NCBI GenBank assembly: GCA_031553495.1 | Contig: JAVBLN010000063.1 | Span: 1 to 64,000, forward strand | Direction: 5' to 3' | DNA length: 64,000 bases | DNA from: Pinibacter sp031553495 | GTDB taxonomy: Bacteria > Bacteroidota > Bacteroidia > Chitinophagales > Chitinophagaceae | Shown: positions 33,612 to 42,849 of the stretch, one piece after another | How positions within the stretch are numbered: the first letter of the stretch is position 1 | Layout of the letters: each line of letters begins with the position of its first letter | Notes under the pieces: model-generated | The model's input: only the letters and a program-made list of their open reading frames with translations | The model's database searches: none | Told to the model about the DNA's origin: nothing | Position numbers and translations under genes: made by a program

Positions 33612-35198
33612 TTAAGGCATGAATCCTATTTCGCTTAGCTGGGCGTTTTGCGTACCATCATGACTTGATTTCATCAAAATCCTGAAGTAACGGAACGTTT
33701 TTGAACCCGAAAATGCATAAGCGGTATTTATGTTTGATCTAACAAGATCGTAAGAGCCTTCCGAGGTATAAGTAATATTATCCATGCTGGTAAATACTTC
33801 TACATTTTTAACAAATCTTCCGCCGCCATCTCCTTTTCCGTTAAGCACCGTAAAGGCAGATACTGTTTTTACATCGCCCAGGTCTAATGTAATAATATAC
33901 GGGTACTTCCCAATGGGGTCTGTTTCCCAACGGCTATGCCACGTTGTTACAGGATTTCCATCAATCACCTGCGCTACAGGAGTAGTTAGTTGCGCCGAAT
34001 TATTTTCTATAACCGTCCAGCCTGCTTTGCTAATTTCATCTAATGAGTTGAATGCAAGCACCGGAACTCCTCCGCTCCATGTATAATTAAACACATTGTT
34101 TACAACCCTTCCATTTTCTGTTATTAGCCTCACCTTTAGGGCATACTGCGTATTGTCTTCTTTAAATCTTAGATCAGCAATAGGCATTTCAATATAAAAG
34201 CTGTCATTTGCCAATGGAGCGCTTGCCCATGTAATGGCGTTATAGTCGGTATTGCCTCCGGTTCCTTCGTTGTTAATATTGGGATCATTGTAGTAGGCTA
34301 TACCCTTCACAGGTATGTCGGAAACATATGTTCCTGAAAGTAATATTGCGCTTTTTGCAGGATCGTAATTTGCCTTTACTTTATTTATAAAAGCCTTTAC
34401 AGCGCCGTAATACGTGTTTGCATCGTTGTTAAAAATTTCGTTTACGTTCAAAATAGAGCAATCCGCTTTTGTAAGAATCGTTTCCGATCTTGTAAGTGTT
34501 GTATTCCCGCTACCCATTAAAGCAGTTATTTTATTGCTTCTTTCCGATTCTTTTTGCGCATTATGAGGAAGGTTTAAACCGTGACCGAGTTCGTGCGCCA
34601 GCCCGCCAAAAGATCCAACAGGAAAGGAATCGGTTCCAATATTGGCCACGTCCATATCGGGCCTGTCTACAGCAAAGCACCATCTGCCTACGCCGTAAAA
34701 TGGCGCGCCTACTTTCTTTCCCAATGAATCAACTCCAAAATCAGGGCAGATTACCATTATATGCTGCGATGTTTTTTCGGTGGGGTTTGTCGCAAAATAT
34801 GCATTCACCTCTTTTTGAATATTCCCCGATCCTCCACTATACCTGTACGCATATTTTTGTTGGGTCCCGTGAACAACGTGAATTTTAATTAACCCCTTCG
34901 ATTTGTCGGTTAGCAGGCCAAAGGTCTTATAGCCAAAACCGTTACGCTCCATTTCTTTCCCGTAAAAATTTTGTATCCACAAAAAAACTTCACTAAGTCT
35001 TTTATGATATCCTGCAACAGTATCCACATCACTAGGAACGAAATAAATAATATCTAAATTCCTGGAGTTTGGACTTGTGTAAACCGTATCATTACTTTCT
35101 AGTGTGTTCGGGTCTGTAGTTTCCCCAAACTTTTTTGTGCAAAAACCAAGTGATAAAATAAGTACAATCACTGTGCAATACGTAAAGAGGCTTTTCAT
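33612..35198 (-). CDS. metzincin-like zinc metalloprotease lipoprotein with discoidin domain
   Basis: Predicted surface or periplasmic zinc protease of 528 residues, lipid-anchored (lipobox LGFC, Cys20). The zinc motif HELGHGLNLPH is at 202-212, with Glu203 as general base and a third His at 212. ALMGSG (Met228) could be the Met-turn of metzincins. The C-terminal part, about 400-528, reads as an F5/8 type C (discoidin, CBM32-like) domain (AQVIDGNPVTTWHSRW; YIITLDLGDVKTVSAFTVL; FRYFRILMKSS). Such fusions typically target glycoproteins or cell-surface polymers, which is family knowledge and not shown here. The gene is the only minus-strand gene in the window and ends at a perfect hairpin terminator. 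It is divergent from the hybrid two-component regulator, a plausible partner. Confidence 0.85.
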   Translation of the reverse strand: MKSLFTYCTVIVLILSLGFCTKKFGETTDPNTLESNDTVYTSPNSRNLDIIYFVPSDVDTVAGYHKRLSEVFLWIQNFYGKEMERNGFGYKTFGLLTDKSKGLIKIHVVHGTQQKYAYRYSGGSGNIQKEVNAYFATNPTEKTSQHIMVICPDFGVDSLGKKVGAPFYGVGRWCFAVDRPDMDVANIGTDSFPVGSFGGLAHELGHGLNLPHNAQKESERSNKITALMGSGNTTLTRSETILTKADCSILNVNEIFNNDANTYYGAVKAFINKVKANYDPAKSAILLSGTYVSDIPVKGIAYYNDPNINNEGTGGNTDYNAITWASAPLANDSFYIEMPIADLRFKEDNTQYALKVRLITENGRVVNNVFNYTWSGGVPVLAFNSLDEISKAGWTVIENNSAQLTTPVAQVIDGNPVTTWHSRWETDPIGKYPYIITLDLGDVKTVSAFTVLNGKGDGGGRFVKNVEVFTSMDNITYTSEGSYDLVRSNINTAYAFSGSKTFRYFRILMKSSHDGTQNAQLSEIGFMP

Positions 35199-35510
35199 TT
35201 TTACTATAGTTTAAATCGTTAATAATTGAATGCAATCATTACATCTTACTTTTTGGCAAGAGATAGTAAACGGATCAATACTTAAAATGTATGTAGCAAA
35301 AGCGTATTGCGAAAGTGGTGTACAAAGCTTATTACCAGGGTAGGTTTTCCGCAATAATAAGGGTGAATATTGTTAACGGAATCACAACATGATGATTTAC
35401 AATAACAATAAAAAAATTAAAAATTCAGGTAGTTAGATTTTTATTTAATTTTCTTTTTTGTTTGAATCCACCCATTTATACTTTGAGCCGCAATGTTATT
35501 AACTTAAGCG
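35199..35510. other. divergent intergenic region, metalloprotease side
   Basis: AT-rich upstream region of the minus-strand metalloprotease gene. I find no exact TAnnTTTG box and no gene. Control sites for the divergent pair would be expected between here and 35,795. Confidence 0.4.
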
Positions 35511-35718
35511 CTGAATAGCGAACCAAATGTACAAGAGTGCGACGCAACAAAAGCTTAATGCTTATTCTGTTGCCCGGTACATAATTACCTTTTTTTTTCG
35601 AGTGAATAATATTGTGTTGAGCAGGGTAATATTTTGTGTAATGATCTTTTGGGGACCGGCTGTTGTGCTACTATGAAGCATCGTTGTGTCACTCACTTGT
35701 GCGGTAGTAATGCTATTC
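35511..35718. repeat. paired palindromic repeats, copies 14 (forward) and 15 (reverse)
   Basis: Copy 14 (35,511-35,585) has CTGAATAGCGAACCAAATGT and the core GAGTGCGACGCAAC. Copy 15 (35,651-35,718) has GGGACCGGCTGTTGTGCTAC, GCATCGTTGTGTCACTCAC and GCGGTAGTAATGCTATT. The order is forward then reverse, opposite to the MITE-like composites. They sit in the divergent region between the metalloprotease and the hybrid regulator. Confidence 0.75.
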
Positions 35719-35795
35719 AGCAAGTAGAACCATCCATTCACAATTTGTGCAGCGTAAAGTATAAATAGGTAACAACCTTAGTCAAAACTTTCCTG

Positions 35796-38700
35796 ATGTG
35801 CCAATACTTATTGTTATTGTTTTTTTGTTTTTTCTCAATATCGGGCTACAGCCAGCAACTAATATTCCAATCATTAACAACCAATGACGGATTATCTGGC
35901 AATAGAATTTTTGCTATTACCCAGGATAAAACAGGGTTCATGTGGTTTGCCACAGAAAAAGATTTAAACCGCTATGATGGGCATAATGTAAAACGTTATA
36001 AATTAAAATACAAAGCGAATGCGGCAACTTTTTATACTACCCCGGTAGCATTTTTAATTGATAAGGCGGGTACATTTTGGGTTGGAACAAGAAGCGGATT
36101 AATGAAATACGTTCCCGGAAAAGATGATTTCGTTCAATTGGAAGATCAGTTCCTAAAACATAAAATTGTAAGAGCGCTTTTTGAAGATAAGTCCGGAAAA
36201 ATTTGGATAGGTACAAACAAAGGACTTTACATTTTTAATTACGAAACCGGCAGTATCAGTCCATTTGAAAGCGCTTTCAATTTGTTGTTGCCGCAAAAAG
36301 ATATTTATTGTATTTACCAGGATAGCCGGGGTGTCATTTGGTTGGGAACAAACAGCGGGTTGGTTGAAATTAAAAATACGAACGGAAAATTTGCTTCGCG
36401 CTTGTTTCAAAAGCAACCCGGCAGGCCGGGCGGATTAAGCGATAACCAGGTTACTGCTATTGTGGAAGACAATGAAAACCGGCTGTGGCTGGGCACACAA
36501 AAAAGCGGGCTGGAATTATATGATGCTAAGGAAAATTCCTTTAGTCATATAAAGCAGCAAAAAGGCAGCAATGGCTTGGCACATAACAGTATAAGAAAAA
36601 TTATGAAAGATGCGAACGGACAATTTTGGATAGGAACCCAGGATGGACTAAGTATTTTAAACCCTGCTGATAAAACATTTAAAACATACAGGAAAAGCGA
36701 TAGTAAAAACAGCCTGAGTCAGAATTCAATATATTGTATATACCGGGATGTCAACGGATCCGTTTGGATTGGAACATACTTTGGCGGAGTGAATGTTACG
36801 CATGCTTATCATACTCCTTTTCGTGTATTGCATGGTAATAACAACACGCTATTAACCACCAATATTTTTAGTAGTATAGTTGTAGATAATGGAGAAGATT
36901 TGTGGCTGGGAACCGAAGGCGGGGGCGTTCTTTGCTACAATGCCAAACAAAAAACTGTTGACGCATTTAGAAAAATTCCAAATGATCGCAACAGTTTAGG
37001 ATCCAACTTAGTGAAGGTGGTATATAAAGATAAAAAGGAACAAATTTGGGTAGGAACACATGGTGGAGGGCTTAACCTGTATGATAGAAAAAGCAAATCC
37101 TTTACCCGTCCGGTAGCAGCATTAAATAAATTAGATACTTCCAATTTAGAGATTTTATCACTTTTAAATGATTCTAAAAACAGGTTTTGGGTAGGTACAA
37201 ATACCGGGTTAAAAGTTTTTTCGGAACATGAAAATACTTTCAAAAGCATCAGCGATAGTTTTTCATTGGAAGGGCCGGGCATTGTAATAAACACATTGCT
37301 GGAAGATTCAAAAAACAGGATATGGATAGGCTCTGAAAAAGGCCTTTATCTTATTGAAAACTATAACACTACTGAAGTAAGCGAAAAGATTGACGTTAAT
37401 TGTATCATCGAAAGCCAAAATGGAATATTGTGGCTGGGAATAAATAGTGTAGGGCTTGGGCGGTTAGATCCGCAGGATAAAAAAATAAAGATATATTCTC
37501 AAAAAGACGGATTAGTAAATAAGAATGTGCTGGGTATTCTTGAGGATAAAAATAATGATCTGTGGCTAAGCACCGATAACGGACTGGCAAAATTTGATCC
37601 ACGCACTTCTAAGTTTCAATCCTACTCAATTGCCGATGGGTTGGCCGGAAATGAGTTCAACTACCATTCCTATTGCAAGGATAAAAGCGGGAAATTCTAT
37701 TTTGGCGGATACAATGGTATTACCTGTTTTTTTCCGGACAGTATAGAAATAAACGATACGAGATCTCCAATTGTATTTACAGATTTCAAGGTTTTCGACA
37801 AAAGTGTTTTTCGACAAAAGCTGTCGCCTTATACCGGTACACAATTTGGTGCGGGAAACGTTACTAAACTAAACTATAACGAAAACACCATCTCCATAAA
37901 CTTTTCTTTATTGAACTATATTAAAAGCGACAAGAATCTCTATTTGTACCGGCTTGAAGGTTTTGATAGTAATTGGCATTCCTCCAATAAAACGGAAGTT
38001 AATTATAATAAACTATCACGGGGCACATATACTTTTGTAGTGAAAGGCAGGAATAATGATGGTGTATGGAGTGAGCCAATATTTATTAAGTTTAACATTC
38101 ACCCTCCTTTTTGGCTTACGTGGTGGGCCTGGTGCATTTATATTGGCCTGTTCGGACTTATCCTTTTTTTGGTGATCCGGTTTTTATTTATTCGAGCTTT
38201 GTACAAAAAAGATCATGAAATTCATCAGCTAAAGCTGAACTTTTTTACAAACATTTCGCATGAGATCAGGTCGCACCTCACTTTAATTTTGGCACCTATC
38301 GAAAAAGTATTGGAAGATAAAAAACTAAACTTAGATAGCAGAAACCAACTCGAAAATGTAAAAAGCAATTCTGACAGGTTATTAAGCCTGGTGAATGAGC
38401 TTTTAGACTTCAGGAAAGCGGAAACAAATCATTTAAGTTTATGTAAAAAGAATGACGATCTTATTTATTTCTTACAGGAAATTTATTCTTCTTTCCGCCA
38501 ACTGTCGCTGGCAAAAAATATAAGCATGTCGTTTACCCACAACGAAAAAATAATTATGCTTAGTTATGATAAAGTACAATTGGAAAAAGTGTTCTTTAAT
38601 TTATTATCCAACGCTTTTAAGTTTACGCCGGAAGGTGGAAAGATTTCGCTCTCTGTAGAAAAGGACAAGAATAATGTTGAGATCAAAATATTAGATAATG

Positions 38701-39839
38701 GAATTGGTATTGCAGAAGAATTCCAGGATCGCCTGTTCGATAATTTTTACCAGGTAGCTGAGCATGAAATTCAAAATACCGGGTATGGCATTGGCCTGGC
38801 CCTGGCAAAAAATATAGTAGAACTGCATAATGGAATAATTACTGTAACAAGCAGTGTTGCTACACAAACCCATGCCGGCTTTACATGTTTTACAATAAAC
38901 CTGCCATTGAATATAGATGCAAATGAATTGAACGGCGACATAAGAACGCCGACCGAAAAAAAATCATTTGCAGTAGATAAAGACCTGGAAATACCCTGCC
39001 AAACTGATGATTATATAACGGGTAGTACCACTGCAATCGGTTCTACACCGCATAAGAGAAAAGAGACCGTGCTGGTTGTTGAAGACAACGATGAGCTAAG
39101 AAAAATGGTTGCGCAAACATTTATTAACACCCACAAAGTTGTTGAATGCGAAAATGGAAAAGTTGCCTGGCAGTATGCCATCCAACATATTCCGGACCTC
39201 ATCATTAGCGATATTATGATGCCTGAATTAAATGGAGAAGAGCTATGTAAAAAAATTAAGCAGGATGAACGTACCTCGCATATCCCGGTAATACTGTTAA
39301 CCGCAAAAAGTTCTCAAACCGATGTTATAACCGGGCTGGAAACAGGAGCGGAGGTGTATATCACGAAACCATTCAGCCTGCGTGCATTATTTTTAAATGC
39401 CAGGAACCTGCTAACGTCAAAAGAAAAGCTAAGAAAAAAGATCAATTTTGAAATTGTGTCATCTCCTGTGCCGGGTAGCCATGAAACATCTCCATTGTCT
39501 AAGCTTGACCAGGAATTTCTGCATAATATTTCTTTACTGGTGGAGGAACATCTGGATGATCCGGATTTTGGAATAGACATGATTTGCAGAAAAGTAGGAA
39601 TGAGTCGTCCGGTACTTTACAAAAAAGTAAAATCATTAACCGATATGTCAGTAAATGAGTTTATAAAAACGATTAAGTTGAAGAAAGCGGCGCAGTTACT
39701 TAAACAACGTGAACTAACTGTAAATGAAATATGCTATGCAATAGGGTATAGTGATCGCCGGTATTTTACGCAGGAGTTTAAAAAGCATTTTGGTCTTACA
39801 CCCACTGAGTTTGCAAAAAGCGGCAACATTGATCAGTAG
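35796..39839 (+). CDS. hybrid two-component system regulator (HTCS)
   Basis: One-protein sensor, kinase and transcription factor of 1347 residues. After a signal peptide (MCQYLLLLFFCFFSISGYSQ) come two-component-regulator propeller repeats (DGLSGNRIFAITQDKTGFMW; several WIGT/WLGT repeats) and a Y_Y_Y domain to about 765. A membrane helix follows (about 772-797), then a HisKA domain with His822 and an HATPase domain (NLLSNAFKFTP, DNGIGI, GYGIGLALAK). The receiver domain has Asp1139 in ISDIMMPE, and the C-terminus is an AraC-type helix-turn-helix domain (about 1250-1345). Such proteins bind an oligosaccharide in the periplasm and activate a polysaccharide locus. The H-box reads HEIRSHLTLI, with Ser-His in place of the usual Thr-Pro. 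It is divergent from the metalloprotease gene. Its regulon is not evident. Confidence 0.95.
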   Translation: MCQYLLLLFFCFFSISGYSQQLIFQSLTTNDGLSGNRIFAITQDKTGFMWFATEKDLNRYDGHNVKRYKLKYKANAATFYTTPVAFLIDKAGTFWVGTRSGLMKYVPGKDDFVQLEDQFLKHKIVRALFEDKSGKIWIGTNKGLYIFNYETGSISPFESAFNLLLPQKDIYCIYQDSRGVIWLGTNSGLVEIKNTNGKFASRLFQKQPGRPGGLSDNQVTAIVEDNENRLWLGTQKSGLELYDAKENSFSHIKQQKGSNGLAHNSIRKIMKDANGQFWIGTQDGLSILNPADKTFKTYRKSDSKNSLSQNSIYCIYRDVNGSVWIGTYFGGVNVTHAYHTPFRVLHGNNNTLLTTNIFSSIVVDNGEDLWLGTEGGGVLCYNAKQKTVDAFRKIPNDRNSLGSNLVKVVYKDKKEQIWVGTHGGGLNLYDRKSKSFTRPVAALNKLDTSNLEILSLLNDSKNRFWVGTNTGLKVFSEHENTFKSISDSFSLEGPGIVINTLLEDSKNRIWIGSEKGLYLIENYNTTEVSEKIDVNCIIESQNGILWLGINSVGLGRLDPQDKKIKIYSQKDGLVNKNVLGILEDKNNDLWLSTDNGLAKFDPRTSKFQSYSIADGLAGNEFNYHSYCKDKSGKFYFGGYNGITCFFPDSIEINDTRSPIVFTDFKVFDKSVFRQKLSPYTGTQFGAGNVTKLNYNENTISINFSLLNYIKSDKNLYLYRLEGFDSNWHSSNKTEVNYNKLSRGTYTFVVKGRNNDGVWSEPIFIKFNIHPPFWLTWWAWCIYIGLFGLILFLVIRFLFIRALYKKDHEIHQLKLNFFTNISHEIRSHLTLILAPIEKVLEDKKLNLDSRNQLENVKSNSDRLLSLVNELLDFRKAETNHLSLCKKNDDLIYFLQEIYSSFRQLSLAKNISMSFTHNEKIIMLSYDKVQLEKVFFNLLSNAFKFTPEGGKISLSVEKDKNNVEIKILDNGIGIAEEFQDRLFDNFYQVAEHEIQNTGYGIGLALAKNIVELHNGIITVTSSVATQTHAGFTCFTINLPLNIDANELNGDIRTPTEKKSFAVDKDLEIPCQTDDYITGSTTAIGSTPHKRKETVLVVEDNDELRKMVAQTFINTHKVVECENGKVAWQYAIQHIPDLIISDIMMPELNGEELCKKIKQDERTSHIPVILLTAKSSQTDVITGLETGAEVYITKPFSLRALFLNARNLLTSKEKLRKKINFEIVSSPVPGSHETSPLSKLDQEFLHNISLLVEEHLDDPDFGIDMICRKVGMSRPVLYKKVKSLTDMSVNEFIKTIKLKKAAQLLKQRELTVNEICYAIGYSDRRYFTQEFKKHFGLTPTEFAKSGNIDQ

Positions 39840-40151
39840 AGTGGTTGGAGGTCGGAAGGCAGTAAAACAGAAGAAAGTGTTAACTACAATGTTCACCAGG
39901 AAAGCACAATGCACACAAGGGCTGGTAACAATTCAGCAAACCCTTGTGTACCTTGAGCATCCTATTGTGCCCCTTGTGGTTAAACAACGGCGGCCTACAG
40001 CATTTCAAATCTCAAATTTCAGATCTCAAATTACTTGGCTTGCTCTCGGCTCAAAAGAATTACTACCGCACAAGTGAGTGACACAACGATGCTTAATAGT
40101 AGCACTACCGCCGGTCCCCCCAAAAAAATTCTAAAAATATTGTTCCTACAG
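39840..40151. other. gap after HTCS with hairpin and repeat copy 16
   Basis: No credible gene. A 9-bp perfect stem, ACACAAGGG (39,913-39,921) with CCCTTGTGT (39,941-39,949), has a 19-nt loop and no T-run, so it is not a classical terminator. Repeat copy 16 (about 40,055-40,118, forward) follows, with GAATTACTACCGCACAAG, the core GTGAGTGACACAAC and AGCACTACCGCCGGTCC. Confidence 0.6.
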
Positions 40152-40177
40152 TTGTACCGGCCTTTCCCTTAGCTTTG
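40152..40177 (+). promoter_or_regulatory. promoter of sigma gene 3
   Basis: TTG (40,152-40,154) and TAGCTTTG (40,170-40,177) fit the Bacteroidota -33/-7 layout (TAnnTTTG). The block CCTTTCCCTTAGCTTTGTGG is repeated exactly before sigma gene 4 (52,562-52,580). A start at 40,204 lies 27 bp downstream, ruling out the longer ORF that would begin inside the box. Confidence 0.7.
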
Positions 40178-40203
40178 TGGTTATAATAGCTGCTATTATT
40201 ATC

Positions 40204-40800
40204 ATGCCTGTAAGGAATTTATATAATGAACCAGAACTGCTGCAATGCGTGGCCCAAGGGGACCAGGTGGCTTTTTCGGAAGTGGTAAGGTATTATACTC
40301 CCATTATCTACAGGCGTATAATGATGTATGTAAAAAATTCACTTACTGCGCAGGAGTTAACGCAAGACGTTTTTATAAGTATTTGGCAAAACAGGGCTAA
40401 GCTGGCAGGCATGGATAATTTTTCTGGCTATATCTACGTGATAGCAAGAAATAAAGCGTTCCGTGGTATGCAAACTGTGGTTGAGCATGCGCCGGAGCCT
40501 CCCGATGATACTATTCAAACACTGCTTCATACACCTGAAATTTCAACAGAACTAAAAGACCTGGCTCGTATACTAAATAATGGCATCGACCGTTTGCCTA
40601 AGCGCCGTAAGCAGGTATTTAAAATGAGCCGGATAGACCAATTGACGCATGATCAGATCGCTTCTGAACTGAGCATTAGCAAAAGTGCAGTTAACCAGCA
40701 TATTACGGAGGCAATGGTGTTTCTGCGCACCTATCTTAAAGAAATGGCTCAGGTGATTGTTTCACTGCTTGGATTTTTTTGTGTGAATAATGTAAATTGA
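40204..40800 (+). CDS. ECF sigma-70 factor, system 3
   Basis: An ECF sigma factor of 198 residues when started at the ATG at 40,204 (MPVRNLYNEPELLQ). This start is preferred because the upstream promoter box overlaps the longer ORF and the system 4 paralogue begins the same way (MPERNLYNEPELLQ). Region 2 lies at about 15-85 (FSEVVRYYTPIIYRRIMMYV; ELTQDVFISIWQNRAKL). Region 4 lies at about 125-180 (HDQIASELSISKSAVNQHI). The C-terminus is unusual, ending in a hydrophobic stretch (VIVSLLGFFCV) that could attach to the membrane. The gene precedes fecR 3 by 111 bp. It should be held by that anti-sigma factor until SusC 3 signals. Confidence 0.92.
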   Translation: MPVRNLYNEPELLQCVAQGDQVAFSEVVRYYTPIIYRRIMMYVKNSLTAQELTQDVFISIWQNRAKLAGMDNFSGYIYVIARNKAFRGMQTVVEHAPEPPDDTIQTLLHTPEISTELKDLARILNNGIDRLPKRRKQVFKMSRIDQLTHDQIASELSISKSAVNQHITEAMVFLRTYLKEMAQVIVSLLGFFCVNNVN

Positions 40801-40911
40801 TTACAGGCCTTTCGCAGAAAATGACATTATGTATGTTCAGTATAAAATAAATTTTTAGTCCGACCTGTTATATCACACTGCAAAATGTATTTATATAATT
40901 AGGACGCAAAC

Positions 40912-42147
40912 ATGAATCTTACATCGTTACAATATTATTTGGATCGGTATACTTTAGGCACTATTACTAAAGAAGAATGGAAAGAATTTCAGCGCTTGTT
41001 AAAGGATCCTGAAAGTAGTGCTATGATTCAGGAAATCATGGATAAGCATGTGCATGAAACTAACGAGGAGGAATTTGATTATCCCGTTATTACCGAAAAT
41101 GTGTTATTGGCCGTATTGACGGAAATTAATAAGAATTCATTTGAAGAGCGTCGTGTAGCAAGCGCGGCACCTCGCGTTCATTTGTTGCGCCGTCGTTTTT
41201 TGCGCTATGCTGCTGCTGTTCTTTTCATGGTGGGTGTGGGCACTGTCGCTTACTTCTGGGCAAGTAATAAAAAGGCGGAACAAACGCTTGCAAATGGTAT
41301 CATACAATTGCCGGCGGATATTCCTCCCGGGGGCGACAGAGCTATACTAACGTTATCGGATGGACGAAAAATTATTTTAGACAGCGCCGCGAACGGACAG
41401 TTAGCGAATGAAGGTGGAGTGCATGTAATGAAATCTGCCGATGGTAAGATTGCTTATGACTTAAAAGGATTAACAAGTAAGGAAATAATGTGGAACACGA
41501 TGAGCACACCAAGAGGCGGCCAGTACCAGGTTACATTGCCTGATGGCACGAAGGTTTGGCTGAATGCTTCTTCATCCATAACATATCCTACCGCGTTTAT
41601 TACAAAAGAGCGAAAGGTGAAGATTGATGGAGAAGTATATTTTGAAGTTGCCAAAAACACGCGACAACCTTTTGTAGTTGATATACATGGAGAATTGTTA
41701 GTGCAGGTTGTAGGAACCAGCTTCAACATAAACTCCTATAAGAATGAAAATGTTATCAGAACAACTTTAGCAGAGGGTAGTGTGAAGGTGATTGCAGGTA
41801 ATAAACAAATCGTGCTGAAACCCGGGTACCAAGCCGTTGCCGCGTTTTCTGGCCGGCAGTCCGGAAGCGCCGGTGGTGAAAGGGAGATTAGAACACAACT
41901 TGTAAACGTTGATCAAACTATAGCCTGGAAAAACGGATTTTTCAACTTCGAAGATTTGGACACTTATGCTATTATCAGGCAACTGGAAAGATGGTACGAT
42001 ATAAAGGTTCAATACCATGAGCCGATTCATAATATTATTTTCCAGGGACAAATTGTAAAGGATACAAATCTTTCGGATGTGATTGAACTCTTACAAAAAG
42101 GAGGCGTTAAGTGCAGGTTGGAAGGCAGAACGCTAATAGTTAATTAA
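40912..42147 (+). CDS. FecR-type anti-sigma factor, system 3
   Basis: Single-pass inner-membrane regulator of 411 residues. It has a cytoplasmic N-terminal region to about 93 and a membrane helix at about 96-117 (RYAAAVLFMVGVGTVAYFW). The periplasmic segment GGDRAILTLSDGRKIILDSA is followed by the FecR domain (STPRGGQYQVTLPDGTKVWL; GEVYFEVAKNTRQPF; VVGTSFNINSY). A DUF4974-like C-terminal domain (about 335-411) includes FFNFEDLDTYAIIRQLERWY. It resembles the FecR of system 4 and of system 1 more than that of system 2. It sits directly after its sigma factor and is followed by a 700-bp gap with two repeats and the susC leader. Confidence 0.93.
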   Translation: MNLTSLQYYLDRYTLGTITKEEWKEFQRLLKDPESSAMIQEIMDKHVHETNEEEFDYPVITENVLLAVLTEINKNSFEERRVASAAPRVHLLRRRFLRYAAAVLFMVGVGTVAYFWASNKKAEQTLANGIIQLPADIPPGGDRAILTLSDGRKIILDSAANGQLANEGGVHVMKSADGKIAYDLKGLTSKEIMWNTMSTPRGGQYQVTLPDGTKVWLNASSSITYPTAFITKERKVKIDGEVYFEVAKNTRQPFVVDIHGELLVQVVGTSFNINSYKNENVIRTTLAEGSVKVIAGNKQIVLKPGYQAVAAFSGRQSGSAGGEREIRTQLVNVDQTIAWKNGFFNFEDLDTYAIIRQLERWYDIKVQYHEPIHNIIFQGQIVKDTNLSDVIELLQKGGVKCRLEGRTLIVN

Positions 42148-42197
42148 TAATTAGTAATGAATAATTAATAACTACGTTTATGGATGAACGTTACCTG

Positions 42198-42587
42198 TTG
42201 CTCAATAGAATTACTACAGTACAAGTGAGTGACACAACCGGAGCTTAATAGTAGCAATACCGCTGATACACAAAAAAGACGTTGCGCATTTTTGATGCGA
42301 TTCGAATTATAAACATGTTTACATCTTCTTAGGAGTAGCAGAATTATTCTGTTACTACATTAAAAACACCATGCGGTAGCATTCCAACTTGTTACCGAAT
42401 TAATAACCGTGGAAGTATAAAATTTTTTATTGGGGCGAACCGTTTTTGCTTATAAAAAAAGCGGGGCTGATTATTATTAAGAGCTGTTGTTGGTTTTAGT
42501 TTTTTATAATAATGGGGTGGGCATTTGTGCTACTATTAAGCATCGTTGTGTCACTCACTTCAGCTATTAGTTCTTTATTGTGCAATG
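42198..42587. repeat. paired palindromic repeats, copies 17 (forward) and 18 (reverse)
   Basis: Copy 17 (42,198-42,270) has GAATTACTACAGTACAAG, the core GTGAGTGACACAAC and AGTAGCAATACCGCTG. Copy 18 (42,510-42,587) has GCATTTGTGCTACTATTAAG, GCATCGTTGTGTCACTCAC and CTTTATTGTGCAATG. Between them lies a 24-bp near-palindrome (42,335-42,358, AGAAT/ATTCT core) and AT-rich sequence without a gene. This fills most of the 702-bp fecR-susC gap of system 3. Confidence 0.72.
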
Positions 42588-42752
42588 TCGAAGTCGCAAA
42601 TTAAATTATAGCATTAGGTACATAGGTAGTGAAGAGTGTTTACAGATTGACCTTCAAAAAGCATTGCAAGATTTAAGCGCCTAATCCTATTAAATTATAG
42701 TAACGGTTAAGAATATACGAAAGAATTTATAATATATTACTCAAAACAAAAA

Positions 42753-42849
42753 GCCAGAAATGCGGAGAACATTCCTGGCCGTATGCCTGGGTAACAGAAA
42801 ACCTAAAGTCTGGGAAAGACTGATTTTATCACCCAAACAATGCAAAAGT
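42753..42849 (+). promoter_or_regulatory. two-hairpin leader of susC 3
   Basis: Stem 1 is GCCAGAAATG (42,753-42,762) with CATTCCTGGC (42,770-42,779), one mismatch. Stem 2 is AGTCT (42,807-42,811) with AGACT (42,817-42,821). GGGTAAC lies between the stems, and CACCCAAACAATGCAAAAG stands directly before the start codon, so GGGT and ACCC could pair. The leader is almost identical in layout and partly in sequence to that of susC 4. A longer ORF beginning at 42,760 would run through it and is rejected. Confidence 0.65.

Noticed and set aside
34496..34888. 130-codon plus-strand ORF within the metalloprotease gene
   Set aside because: Antisense to the zinc-motif region of a supported gene. Arg/Gln-rich shadow.
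39913..39949. 9-bp hairpin after the HTCS gene as an intrinsic terminator
   Set aside because: The loop is 19 nt and no T-run follows on either strand. It is kept only as a described hairpin.
39751..40077. 108-codon ORF overlapping the end of the HTCS gene
   Set aside because: It overlaps the AraC domain in another frame, then reads through hairpin and repeat sequence.
42617..42650. GGTAC word upstream of susC 3 as another ECF promoter
   Set aside because: No GTCT-type box lies at 17-20 bp, so it does not fit the system 1 pattern.
42760..42849. N-terminal 30 codons of a longer susC 3 reading
   Set aside because: This stretch is the conserved hairpin leader, non-coding in the paralogous systems. 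The start at 42,850 aligns with the other susC genes.
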